Origin: Gammaproteobacteria bacterium
Lineage (GTDB): Bacteria > Pseudomonadota > Gammaproteobacteria > Chromatiales > Chromatiaceae
DNA: 7,824 bases
Assembly: GCA_024277555.1 (NCBI GenBank)
Contig: JAJRUY010000167.1
Location: 1-7,824, forward strand
Direction of reading: 5' to 3'
Positions 1 through 6,866 of this stretch are shown here, one piece after another. The notes below the pieces were generated by a model. It searched no databases and was not told the origin of the DNA. It saw only the letters and a program-made list of their open reading frames with translations. The first letter of the stretch is position 1, and each line of letters starts with the position of its first letter. Both the position numbers and the translations under genes were made by a program.

Positions 1-236
1 CGCACAGGGTAAAACGCTGGCTGCCGAAATCCCGTCTGGCCGCTGATATCTGGATAGAGTTAATTCCTTTCAATGAAACAAAAGGATATGTGAAGCGGGT
101 ATTCACCTATGCCGCAATTTATGATCACCGCCTGAATCGCAAGCTTACACGACTGTCGGAACGATTGTTGCCGGTATTGGGAACCGAGGCGGAAAAGACT
201 GCCCAAACAGAAGCCACAGACAGTACAGCCTTATAA
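1..236 (+). CDS. slt: Soluble lytic murein transglycosylase (Slt70 family), C-terminal fragment
   Basis: Only the last 77 codons are present; the reading frame begins at base 3 and ends at TAA 234-236. The visible protein reads RVKRWLP, then DIWIELIPFNETKGYVKRVFTY. This matches the end of the Slt catalytic (goose-lysozyme-like) domain, where an R-V-x-x-W-L stretch is followed by E-x-I-P-F-x-E-T-R-G-Y-V-K-N-V. Family members cleave the MurNAc-GlcNAc bond of peptidoglycan in the periplasm with formation of 1,6-anhydromuramic acid. The catalytic Glu and any signal peptide lie outside the window. After the domain comes a polar tail of about 30 residues rich in T, E and A, which is not conserved in the family. 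The gene converges with the PilZ-like gene, with 18 bp between the two stop codons. Confidence 0.85.
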   Translation, partial: HRVKRWLPKSRLAADIWIELIPFNETKGYVKRVFTYAAIYDHRLNRKLTRLSERLLPVLGTEAEKTAQTEATDSTAL

Positions 237-254
237 GTCCACACTCCGAGCCAG

Positions 255-680
255 TCAGGAAGCCAGATCGATCTCTGCCTGCTGCACAAAATCCTGCAAC
301 AATTCCTGGTCTGCGTCACTGAGTTGGTGAAACTCGCAGCCAAACCGGTAGCTGTTTTGAGAAAGGCGGCGGCAGAACAGAACCTGACAGCGCGTCTGCA
401 ACTCCCGATCGGAATTGGGCAGCCAGAAGGCGATATCCACATACACGTCAAAAACCGGGCCGGGTATTTTTTGCTCTTCGGGCATGATCCGGCATTGCGC
501 GCCGGCATCACACAAAAAATCCAGTCCGACTTCCGAGATTTGTTCAATAAGGACTGGCTGGGTATTGGCGCCACGTACGCTCAATTGCGCACGCAATGTT
601 GATTTCACACGGTGTAGTTTATGCTTACAGGCATACATAGCAGCATCCCAATGTTCCAGCTCAGTCCCGAACAGGAGCAT
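255..680 (-). CDS. PilZ-like domain protein, third gene of the Rsd-cyclase unit
   Basis: A 141-residue protein, about the length of a single PilZ domain plus short ends. Seen: QISEVGLDF at residues 47-55 sits where PilZ proteins carry [D/N]-x-S-x-x-G, and the end (YRFGCEFHQLSDADQELLQDF, about 111-131) follows the usual PilZ ending 'Y-R-x-G-x-E-F ... L-x-x-F'. The RxxxR motif expected upstream is not evident (isolated R24, R30 and R36), and the first motif position is Gln, so c-di-GMP binding is doubtful. No signal peptide or membrane segment. The chosen start is ATG 680, 5 nt after the cyclase stop. An in-frame TTG at 689 overlaps that stop (TTGA) and would add three residues. Neither start has a clear Shine-Dalgarno sequence, so translation probably depends on coupling. 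The frame stays open to 836, but that would overlap the cyclase by about 150 nt and is unlikely. Family assignment is moderately sure. Confidence 0.65.
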   Translation of the reverse strand: MLLFGTELEHWDAAMYACKHKLHRVKSTLRAQLSVRGANTQPVLIEQISEVGLDFLCDAGAQCRIMPEEQKIPGPVFDVYVDIAFWLPNSDRELQTRCQVLFCRRLSQNSYRFGCEFHQLSDADQELLQDFVQQAEIDLAS

Positions 681-685
681 GTAAT

Positions 686-2989
686 TCAATTTCGACCGGA
701 TAGCTTTTCCCGCGTCCGGCTTAATATTTCTGGATCTGTCACCAGTTCGTAGAAACTGTTCCCACTCTTGTTTGAAGGAGTCAGAAGCTTCCCTCCATCC
801 CAGCGTTTGACCATGCTCTGGCGCATGACCTGCCACCGGGTTTTTCCGGAAAGATCAGGGAATCGACCAACATAGTAATGGTCGCCGGTATCTTTTCCGT
901 AGCTGGATGCCTTTACCTTCTTCAGTGCCAGTTCTTCTGTCAGGTGCTGGAATGCAGGCAGATCCAGTTCAATACCGTTTACATTGTAACGGCAGTATTG
1001 GTTATCTCCTGAGACGCTGTTGGCAGTTCCTTCGATCTCGATAACTTCCACGCCCCAGGCTCGTTCTTCGCCAAACCCGATAAAATCACGCCCGGTGCAG
1101 GAAGAAAGACGATCAGCCCTGTTGATAGCAGGGGAAATGGTTATTTTACGCCCTGCATCAAACAAATAGCAAGGCGCTTCGGCCACATAGGAAATTCCTA
1201 TACCCAGCTCCAGTTCAGGAAGCTCCATCTGCCGACTTTCCCGGTTTCGCCGCAGAACCAGATCGATAATATCGTAAGCCAGCCCACAGGCTCTTGCCAC
1301 TACCGGGGTGGGAGATCCGGGTTGATCCAGGATCATGAGAATGACCGCATCACCTTCTACAAATACCTTTTCAGCACCATATTTCTGCAACAGGGTATTG
1401 ATCGGATCAAACAGGTTCTGACTGAAATAGGCCGCCGGATTCAACCCCTCTCTGAGCATGCTGGCAGTAAGCTCCGTCGAACCGCGCAGATCCGCCTTGA
1501 GGATAACATGCCCCTTGACCTCGGGAGTCTCTCCTTCCTGCTGCAGGGAAAACTCCTGCAGCAGCGCATTTGCCCTGGACAATGCCAGATCTTTGGGCTT
1601 CTCCAGCAGATTAATCAAATCCATGGCCCGGTACAGCTCCCAGGACAGCTTCAGATCACGCCGCAGGTTGGCATAGCCTTCCAGCATTTTGATCAGCCAG
1701 CTTCTGCGCTGGGCCGGTGTAGCCTGTTTTATTTCCCTGCGCGCCATATCCATGCGCTCAACATAGAGATCCAGGTCTGGAATATCCTTGAATTGCTGCA
1801 GAATCGGCAGTAATTCCTTCTTGCTGCGTCCGCCAAGCAGGTATTCATAGAGAAGGCGCAGAGCGCCTTTTCGCCCAAGGCTGCGATACAGCTCAGGCAC
1901 CATGGCGCTGGCAAAAACCATTTCCAGCAGGCTGTTTTTGTGGAAAGTTTTTTCCAGCTCCTGCAGCAAATTGCCCTGGAACCCGCGCCAGCGTTTCTCA
2001 TCCCAGAAACCGGGCCGCCCCTTGTCCCCATCTCCCCCCAGCAGCCACGTCAGGTTTCCGGGGTCATCGAACCAGCTGTTTTCTACACGCTGGTACTCGG
2101 ATTGAGACATGATTGCACGCAGGTAGGCTTCCACCTGCGCATATGCAGGAAAGTCCCCTTTGTCGCGGCGCAGCTGCAATGTGTTCAGATCATCGTTCTG
2201 ATCTCCCGACAGCCGCCGCACCGGGCAGTCTGGCAACCAGTGGCAGAATACGTCCAGCACCAGCCGTTCGAAGCTTCTGAACATATCGGGTTTGATCAGC
2301 AGAAAGGGATAGATCTCGACAAAGGATGCTTCATCACTCAGATCACTCAATTGCAGCAAGGGGTTGAACAGCATTTCCTCTGCTACCGGCCACGACAAGG
2401 CAAGTACGCTTTTTCGCTGCTTGCGATCTACCAGCTCCATGCTGTGGAGCTGCTCAATGAGTTCACGGCTCACCAGATAGCGCAGCATGGACTGGTGCCG
2501 ACTGAAACGCCACAGCTTTTCATGCCTGGAAACAGAACCACCCGCGGCAGCCTCACCAATGAGCGAGTCTTCATCGAACTCTTCCCTGTATTCCCGCAAT
2601 TGCCGATCCACGCTCAGATAGATCTGCTTTACCACCGAAAGAATAAACAGCTGGTACACTTCTCTGCGGGAAGATTTCCTGGCTTTTTGCGCTGTGACGA
2701 TACTCAGTTTGCTGAACACCTCCTGAAGCTGCCAGGCTGCCGCTTCCTCTTCACCCAGGAGTTCACTGCTCACAGACATATGCAAGCTGCGCATATGCCG
2801 GGCCATGCTGGAGCGCGCATTTGCTTCAATGGCTGCTTTAAGCAACGGTTCCAGACGCACATCAATGCGCGCATTATCCGTCCCCCTGGGAAAGGTATCC
2901 AGCCGCAGGGATTTCCTTTTCGGGATATTCAGCTCGTCCTGCAACATTGCCGCAGAACGCTTGTCAATGGAACTATCAAGCAATGCCAT
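686..2989 (-). CDS. Class III adenylate/guanylate cyclase-domain protein with long unknown N-terminal region
   Basis: A 767-residue soluble protein with no signal peptide or membrane helix. Residues 1 to about 490 are charged and predicted mostly helical; I recognise no domain there. Residues 493 to about 640 resemble a class III nucleotidyl cyclase, which makes a cyclic nucleotide from an NTP. Visible are metal-binding D500 (KADLRGST), D547 (KVFVEGDAVI), and the transition-state pair N623/R627 (INRADRL). The two positions that normally read the purine base do not fit: four residues before D547 is F543 rather than Lys, and seven before N623 is I616 rather than Asp or Thr. The product therefore cannot be predicted and activity is uncertain. 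A C-terminal tail of about 125 residues follows. The ATG start is supported by GAGGAG about 6 nt upstream. It lies 9 nt after the Rsd-like gene, whose stop abuts this ribosome site, and is followed by the PilZ-like gene. Confidence 0.8.
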   Translation of the reverse strand: MALLDSSIDKRSAAMLQDELNIPKRKSLRLDTFPRGTDNARIDVRLEPLLKAAIEANARSSMARHMRSLHMSVSSELLGEEEAAAWQLQEVFSKLSIVTAQKARKSSRREVYQLFILSVVKQIYLSVDRQLREYREEFDEDSLIGEAAAGGSVSRHEKLWRFSRHQSMLRYLVSRELIEQLHSMELVDRKQRKSVLALSWPVAEEMLFNPLLQLSDLSDEASFVEIYPFLLIKPDMFRSFERLVLDVFCHWLPDCPVRRLSGDQNDDLNTLQLRRDKGDFPAYAQVEAYLRAIMSQSEYQRVENSWFDDPGNLTWLLGGDGDKGRPGFWDEKRWRGFQGNLLQELEKTFHKNSLLEMVFASAMVPELYRSLGRKGALRLLYEYLLGGRSKKELLPILQQFKDIPDLDLYVERMDMARREIKQATPAQRRSWLIKMLEGYANLRRDLKLSWELYRAMDLINLLEKPKDLALSRANALLQEFSLQQEGETPEVKGHVILKADLRGSTELTASMLREGLNPAAYFSQNLFDPINTLLQKYGAEKVFVEGDAVILMILDQPGSPTPVVARACGLAYDIIDLVLRRNRESRQMELPELELGIGISYVAEAPCYLFDAGRKITISPAINRADRLSSCTGRDFIGFGEERAWGVEVIEIEGTANSVSGDNQYCRYNVNGIELDLPAFQHLTEELALKKVKASSYGKDTGDHYYVGRFPDLSGKTRWQVMRQSMVKRWDGGKLLTPSNKSGNSFYELVTDPEILSRTREKLSGRN

Positions 2990-2998
2990 GCTTTCTCC

Positions 2999-3433
2999 TC
3001 ACAGCTTCAGGACAACCTGATCTTCTGCTTCAAAACGGTTCGCCAGGGATTCACCAAGCACAGACAGCCGGGATTCCATTTGGAGGACTTTCCCCTCGCG
3101 CACGGCAGCATCAAACATATCATTGAAATCCAGCGCATCATTCGCAGCCTGTTGGATAACGGGCTGGTGCAGCTCCAGCGCCTTTACCGCAGCACCATGC
3201 CTTGCTGCAAAATGTACCAGCACATCGTGGATCTCGAACTGCCACAAGGCGGCGTAATCCATCAACAGCTGGCACAGGCGCGTAAACAGTTGTGTATGGC
3301 TTTCTTCGCCGTTTTCCTGGTTGGCGGTTGCCGCCTGATAATATACCGCCAGCAATTGCTTTCGTTCTGCCAGCAATTCCTCAATAGCGTGGCGCAGCCC
3401 TTCTGAAGCCCCTTCTTTATCCCTTTCATCCAA
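2999..3433 (-). CDS. Rsd/AlgQ-family putative anti-sigma70 regulator
   Basis: A 144-residue, all-helical soluble protein, slightly shorter than E. coli Rsd (158). Three blocks line up with Rsd: ERKQLLAVYYQAA (residues 23-35; Rsd RKHLLVAYYNL), LCQLLMDYAALWQFEIHDVL (53-72; Rsd FCQSLVDYLSAGHFSIYERIL), and LSVLGESLANRFEAEDQVV (123-141; Rsd LSDIGEALEARFVLEDKLI). Known family role: Rsd binds sigma70 and reduces its use by RNA polymerase in stationary phase; AlgQ in Pseudomonas affects alginate and virulence genes. The conserved Asp of the second block is kept (D59), but the usual SAGHF is replaced by ALWQF, so sigma binding is inferred, not shown. The only plausible start is TTG at 3433, with GGAG at 3444-3447 ten bases upstream; no in-frame ATG occurs before residue 58. 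It is the first gene of a three-gene unit with the cyclase and PilZ-like genes. Confidence 0.75.
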   Translation of the reverse strand: MDERDKEGASEGLRHAIEELLAERKQLLAVYYQAATANQENGEESHTQLFTRLCQLLMDYAALWQFEIHDVLVHFAARHGAAVKALELHQPVIQQAANDALDFNDMFDAAVREGKVLQMESRLSVLGESLANRFEAEDQVVLKL

Positions 3434-3443
3434 TGTCTCGCTT

Positions 3444-3447
3444 CTCC
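3444..3447 (-). promoter_or_regulatory. Shine-Dalgarno supporting the TTG start of the Rsd-like gene
   Basis: GGAG on the - strand lies 10 nt before TTG 3433. Upstream codons in this frame contain no ATG or GTG, so this site decides the start. Confidence 0.55.
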
Positions 3448-3468
3448 AGATTCTGGAACGGTCGCAAC

Positions 3469-3498
3469 AATTTACTCCATACTTATTCGACAGTCTAA
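3469..3498 (-). promoter_or_regulatory. Possible sigma70 promoter of the Rsd-cyclase-PilZ unit
   Basis: On the - strand, TTAGAC (3493-3498) and TAAATT (3469-3474) are separated by 18 nt. Each hexamer matches the consensus at four of six positions. Transcription would begin near 3462, giving a leader of about 28 nt containing the GGAG site. The match is weak, so this is only a candidate. Confidence 0.3.
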
Positions 3499-3681
3499 TT
3501 ATTGCATCATGGGCACTTGGCCCGCATTTCTCACCAAGCAGATCTCGCTAACAGAAAAACACTGATGCATCATGCTGTTACTGATAAACAGACTATCGTA
3601 AGCGGCTTCACTGTATCCTGTTCGGGTTTGTGCCCAATCCGGCTGCACATTTTGCCGGATCGGCCGGAACCCCCAAACCTC

Positions 3682-3715
3682 GGTGAGAAATCCGGGCTAG
3701 CCCGGATGTTTCACC
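3682..3715. repeat. 34-bp near-perfect palindrome, REP-like element
   Basis: The core ATCCGGGCTAGCCCGGAT (3690-3707) is a perfect 18-bp palindrome. Pairing extends outward to GGTGA (3682-3686) and TCACC (3711-3715), with only positions 3687/3710 (G-T) and 3689/3708 (A-G) unpaired in DNA. Neither side is followed by a T-run, so it is not a standard intrinsic terminator. It resembles the short extragenic palindromes scattered in many proteobacterial genomes, but copy number cannot be judged here. It lies about 140 nt beyond the end of the transporter gene. Confidence 0.7.
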
Positions 3716-3856
3716 ATGACACTAAAATAACAACATAAGATGCTGTTTTTATTAATCATTACATCTACATTAGCAAAGCACAATATGTTACCAGGTGTTC
3801 GTTAAGCCCGCCCTTGCACCGATCTTGTTGCCCAGAGACGATTTTTCGAGACACCC

Positions 3857-4654
3857 TTAATAATATGCGCTGATCAGCAACCGCATCCCTACCACCAGCA
3901 GCAACCAGGCAAACCATTTTTTCAGCACCGGTACCGGCAGGCTATGCGCCAGGCGTGCTCCAAAAGGAGCCATCAACACGGCAAAGGCTCCGACAGCTAT
4001 AACCGCTGGCCAGTACACGAACCCGATGGACGAGGGCATTCCCACACCTTCTCCCATCAGCATGAAGCCCAGAGTTCCGGCAATGGCAATGGGCAGGCCG
4101 CAAGCCGCTGAAGTCGCTACCGCCCTGGGCAGTGGCTTGCCCCGCCATACCAGAAAGGGCACGGTCATGGTGCCGCCGCCGATACCCACCAGTCCCGAGA
4201 CTGCCCCGATCACAGAGCCCATTGAAAAAAAGAATGAAGCACCCTGTCTGCGGGGCTTCCCAGGCCCGGGAGCCAGTCCCGACAACATCTGAAATGCCAC
4301 AATCAGCAGGAACAACCCGAACACAGTTTTCAGCAGATCGGTACTGAACCAGGATGCCAGCCAGGCGCCGCACAAGGCTCCAAACATCAATCCCGGCGTC
4401 AGTTTCAGCACTACAGGCCAGTCTATGGCACCACGCTTGTGATGCGCCAGCAACGAAGAAAGCGCAGTGGGTATGATAATTGCCAAGGAGCTGCCAATGG
4501 CGATATGGGACAAAAAAGAAGATTCAAAGTCCTGCAGATGGAACAGAAACAGCAGGCCAGGCACGATTACCAGACCGCCGCCTATGCCCAGCAACCCGGC
4601 CAGCACACCAGCCACTGCTCCCAGGACGGCATAAAGGAAGTATTGGAGTTCCAC
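3857..4654 (-). CDS. TauE/SafE-family (DUF81) membrane transporter
   Basis: A 265-residue, very hydrophobic inner-membrane protein of usual family length. It has the two-fold internal repeat of this family: GLLGIGGGLVIVPG at residues 20-33 and GLVGIGGGTMTVP at 154-166, each followed by further hydrophobic helices, with a polar linker (PGPGKPRRQG) at about 129-138. Family members are proposed exporters or permeases for sulfite, sulfoacetate or other organosulfur anions; the substrate here is unknown. The start is GTG 4654, sharing its G with the TAG stop of proB (TAGTG), and no Shine-Dalgarno is visible. Expression is therefore probably coupled to proB. Nothing nearby suggests a sulfur pathway, so the position looks like operon hitchhiking rather than functional linkage with proline synthesis. 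Confidence 0.9.
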   Translation of the reverse strand: MELQYFLYAVLGAVAGVLAGLLGIGGGLVIVPGLLFLFHLQDFESSFLSHIAIGSSLAIIIPTALSSLLAHHKRGAIDWPVVLKLTPGLMFGALCGAWLASWFSTDLLKTVFGLFLLIVAFQMLSGLAPGPGKPRRQGASFFFSMGSVIGAVSGLVGIGGGTMTVPFLVWRGKPLPRAVATSAACGLPIAIAGTLGFMLMGEGVGMPSSIGFVYWPAVIAVGAFAVLMAPFGARLAHSLPVPVLKKWFAWLLLVVGMRLLISAYY

Positions 4655-5778
4655 TAGAGAACAACCAGGTTGTCCCGGTGAATCAGTTCCTTCTCATCCA
4701 TATACCCCAGTATGCGTTCGAAATCATGGCTGGGTTTGCCGGCGATCTTCCGGGCTTCATCCGCAGAATAGTTGATCAGGCCCCGCGCCACTTCCCGGCC
4801 ATCCGGATCAAGGCAAGCCACCACCTCTCCCCGGGAGAAACAGCCTTCCACCATTGTTACACCCACAGACAATAAACTGGAACCAGATTCCCGCAGCATT
4901 TTTACCGCACCAGCATCCAGCATCAGTTTGCCATGCGCCTGAAGCTGCGCCGCCAGCCAGCGCTTGCGTGCTGCATCCGGCTCCTGGGAGGGCACCAGCA
5001 ATGTACCCAGCCGCTTGCCTTCAGCAATGCCGCGCAAGACACTCTTTTCCCTGCCGGAAGCAATAATGGTTGCGGTTCCCGAGCGCGCCGCCAGCCGTGC
5101 AGCCCGCAATTTTGTCAGCATGCCGCCACTACCGATGCTGCCGCCGGTATCGCCTGCAAAGGCATCCAGACGAGGATCATCAACCCGCGCATGTTCAATC
5201 AGGCTGGCTTCTGTAGATATGCGCGGATCAGCATCAAACAAGCCCTTCTGGTCTGTCAGCAGCACCAGAAGATCCGCCTCGATGAGATTGGCCACCAGTG
5301 CGGCAAGGGTATCGTTGTCGCCAAAACGCAGTTCATCGTTGGCCACCACATCGTTCTCATTCACCACCGGCACCACACCCAAGGCCAACAGGGTCTGTAA
5401 AGTGCTGCGGGCATTGAGATAGCGCTTGCGGTTGGAAAGGTCGTCATGGGTGACCAGCACCTGGGCGGTGTGGCGGCCACGGCGCTGGAAGCAGCTCTCC
5501 CAGGCCTGCACCAGCCCCATCTGGCCAATGGCAGCAGCCGCCTGCAACTCATGCAGGGTATCGGGGCGGCGGATCCAGTCCATGCGGCACATGCCTTCGG
5601 CCACGGCACCAGAGGATACCAGCACCAGTTCATTGCCCTGCTCCAGCCAGTCAGCCATTTGATCCACCCAGCCGCCCAGAGCCTGCCGATCCAGCCCGGT
5701 GCCTTCGGCGGTAAGCAAGGCGCTGCCGATCTTGACCACCCAGCGACGGGTTTGGGGAATGTGCTCTCGGGTAATCAT
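4654..5778 (-). CDS. proB: Glutamate 5-kinase
   Basis: A 374-residue cytoplasmic enzyme (E. coli ProB is 367) that phosphorylates L-glutamate to gamma-glutamyl phosphate, the first step of proline synthesis. The amino acid kinase domain occupies about residues 10-260: WVVKIGSALLT (13-23) with the ATP-site Lys16, LVSSGAVAEG (53-62), PVVNENDVV (137-145), FGDNDTLAALVA (152-163), TDQKGLFDADPR (175-186) and GSGGMLTK (216-223). A C-terminal PUA domain spans about 278-370, including GLINYSADEARKIAG. In this family the kinase is normally feedback-inhibited by proline. The ATG start overlaps the obgE stop by one base (TGATG). No proA is present in the window. Confidence 0.96.
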   Translation of the reverse strand: MITREHIPQTRRWVVKIGSALLTAEGTGLDRQALGGWVDQMADWLEQGNELVLVSSGAVAEGMCRMDWIRRPDTLHELQAAAAIGQMGLVQAWESCFQRRGRHTAQVLVTHDDLSNRKRYLNARSTLQTLLALGVVPVVNENDVVANDELRFGDNDTLAALVANLIEADLLVLLTDQKGLFDADPRISTEASLIEHARVDDPRLDAFAGDTGGSIGSGGMLTKLRAARLAARSGTATIIASGREKSVLRGIAEGKRLGTLLVPSQEPDAARKRWLAAQLQAHGKLMLDAGAVKMLRESGSSLLSVGVTMVEGCFSRGEVVACLDPDGREVARGLINYSADEARKIAGKPSHDFERILGYMDEKELIHRDNLVVL

Positions 5779-6851
5779 CAGGATTGCGTGGGGTCGTAAG
5801 GCGCCTCGCTGGCTTCATCCGCAACGCTTTTTTCTTCCACGGCCCGGGTTTCCAGGCATTGCATCAGCGCTTGAGCCAATGCATCCACGCCTTCACCGCT
5901 AACAGAGGAAACAGCAAACACCGGCCCTTGCCAGCCCAGCTCCTGAAGCAGCTTTTCCTTGCGCTCCCAGAATTCCTCATCCAGCAACAAATCCTTTTTG
6001 GTCAGCACCAGCCAGCGCTCCCTGTCGGCCAGATCGCCACCATATTTTTCTACTTCAGAAACCAGCTGGCGCACTTCTTCTACAGTATTCACGCGCTCAT
6101 CCATGGGCGCAATATCCACCAGATGCAGCACCAGTCGAGTGCGGGACAAATGCTTGAGAAACTGCAAACCCAGACCAGCGCCTTCCGCCGCACCGGCTAT
6201 AACGCCGGGGATGTCGGCAATAACAAAGCTGCATCCCTGTCCCATATCCACTACGCCAAGGTTGGGGTACAGGGTAGTAAAAGGATAGTCCGCCACCTTG
6301 GGTCGGGCATGGGACATCTTGGCAATCAGGCTGGATTTCCCCGCATTCGGCATCCCCAACAGGCCCACATCCGCAAGTACGATGAGTTCCAGGCAGAGGT
6401 TTCGCCTCTCCCCAGGTGTGCCGCTGGTGGCCTGCCGGGGAGCACGGTTGGTGCTGCTCTTGAAGTGAATATTACCCAACCCGTGTTTGCCACCTTGGGC
6501 CACCAGCATTTCCTGTCCTTCCGTCAGAATTTCCCCGATGACCTCATCCGTATCCAGATCCCTGACCCGGGTACCCACGGGAACCCGAACATACAGGGAG
6601 GCTCCCTTGCGCCCATACATCTGCCGGCTCATGCCGTTCTGCCCCCGTTCCGCACGCAGCAGACGCTTGTGGCGAAAATCCACCAGGGTGTTCAGCCCTT
6701 CATCACCCACCAGAAACACATGACCACCATCCCCTCCGTCGCCGCCATCGGGGCCGCCTTTGGGAATGTATTTTTCACGGCGAAAGCTCACGCAACCGTT
6801 GCCGCCGTCGCCCGCTTCCACCTTGATGATGGCTTCATCTACGAATCTCAT
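5778..6851 (-). CDS. obgE: GTPase ObgE/CgtA, ribosome assembly
   Basis: A 357-residue GTPase that binds the 50S subunit precursor and links ribosome maturation to the stringent response. The glycine-rich Obg fold covers residues 1 to about 158 (GDGGNGCVSFRREKYIPKGG from 14, then PDGGDGGDGG). The G domain follows: G1 GMPNAGKSS (166-174), switch region YPFTTLYPNLG (189-199), G3 DIPG (213-216), G4 TKKD (284-287), G5 near SSVSG (315-319). G4 has Thr where most Obg proteins have Asn, a tolerated variant. The acidic C-terminal tail is short; E. coli ObgE has 390 residues. The ATG start is fixed by the conserved MRFVDEA beginning, yet no Shine-Dalgarno precedes it. It lies downstream of rpmA beyond an intrinsic terminator, and overlaps proB by one base. 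Confidence 0.97.
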   Translation of the reverse strand: MRFVDEAIIKVEAGDGGNGCVSFRREKYIPKGGPDGGDGGDGGHVFLVGDEGLNTLVDFRHKRLLRAERGQNGMSRQMYGRKGASLYVRVPVGTRVRDLDTDEVIGEILTEGQEMLVAQGGKHGLGNIHFKSSTNRAPRQATSGTPGERRNLCLELIVLADVGLLGMPNAGKSSLIAKMSHARPKVADYPFTTLYPNLGVVDMGQGCSFVIADIPGVIAGAAEGAGLGLQFLKHLSRTRLVLHLVDIAPMDERVNTVEEVRQLVSEVEKYGGDLADRERWLVLTKKDLLLDEEFWERKEKLLQELGWQGPVFAVSSVSGEGVDALAQALMQCLETRAVEEKSVADEASEAPYDPTQS

Positions 6852-6857
6852 GGGATC

Positions 6858-6863
6858 ATTCTA
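6858..6863 (-). promoter_or_regulatory. Possible -10 element directly before obgE
   Basis: TAGAAT on the - strand lies 6 nt before the obgE ATG and differs from TATAAT at one position. The usual start distance would place +1 at or next to the A of the ATG, giving a leaderless message. No convincing -35 lies at the proper spacing, where the terminator hairpin sits. Tentative. Confidence 0.3.
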
Positions 6864-6866
6864 CCG

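Larger units (their letters stand above)
3434..3856. other. Spacer between the TauE/SafE gene and the Rsd-like gene
   Basis: This 423-bp stretch separates two same-strand (-) units. It has an AT-rich part (about 3715-3785), a GC-rich part (about 3640-3707) with a strong palindrome at 3682-3715, and the weak promoter candidate near 3469-3498. TGCATCATG occurs twice (3503-3511 and 3566-3574). The only open frame of note (3502-3738, +) starts at TTG, runs through the palindrome and looks non-coding. No tRNA or clear T-tailed terminator was found. Confidence 0.6.

Noticed and set aside
237..254. Bidirectional terminator between the convergent slt and PilZ-like genes
   Set aside because: The 18-bp gap and flanks show no stem with a T-run on either strand.
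255..836. Longer form of the PilZ-like protein starting at 836
   Set aside because: It would overlap the cyclase gene by about 150 nt, and the extra residues do not resemble PilZ sequence. The starts at 680 or 689 fit the operon spacing.
1940..3406. 488-codon open frame on the + strand opposite the cyclase and Rsd-like genes
   Set aside because: Its product is rich in Gln, His and Phe with no recognisable motif, as expected for an antisense frame. The - strand frames have family motifs, good spacing and a strong ribosome site.
3503..3574. 9-bp direct repeat TGCATCATG, possible iterons or target duplication
   Set aside because: Only two copies 63 bp apart in AT-rich spacer, with no transposon ends or further copies; chance is likely.
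3502..3738. 78-codon open frame in the spacer (+ strand)
   Set aside because: It starts at TTG without a ribosome site, runs through the palindrome and resembles no protein family.
3794..3820. GGTG...CACC inverted repeat downstream of the transporter gene
   Set aside because: Only a 4-bp stem with a 19-nt loop and no T-run; not credible as a terminator.
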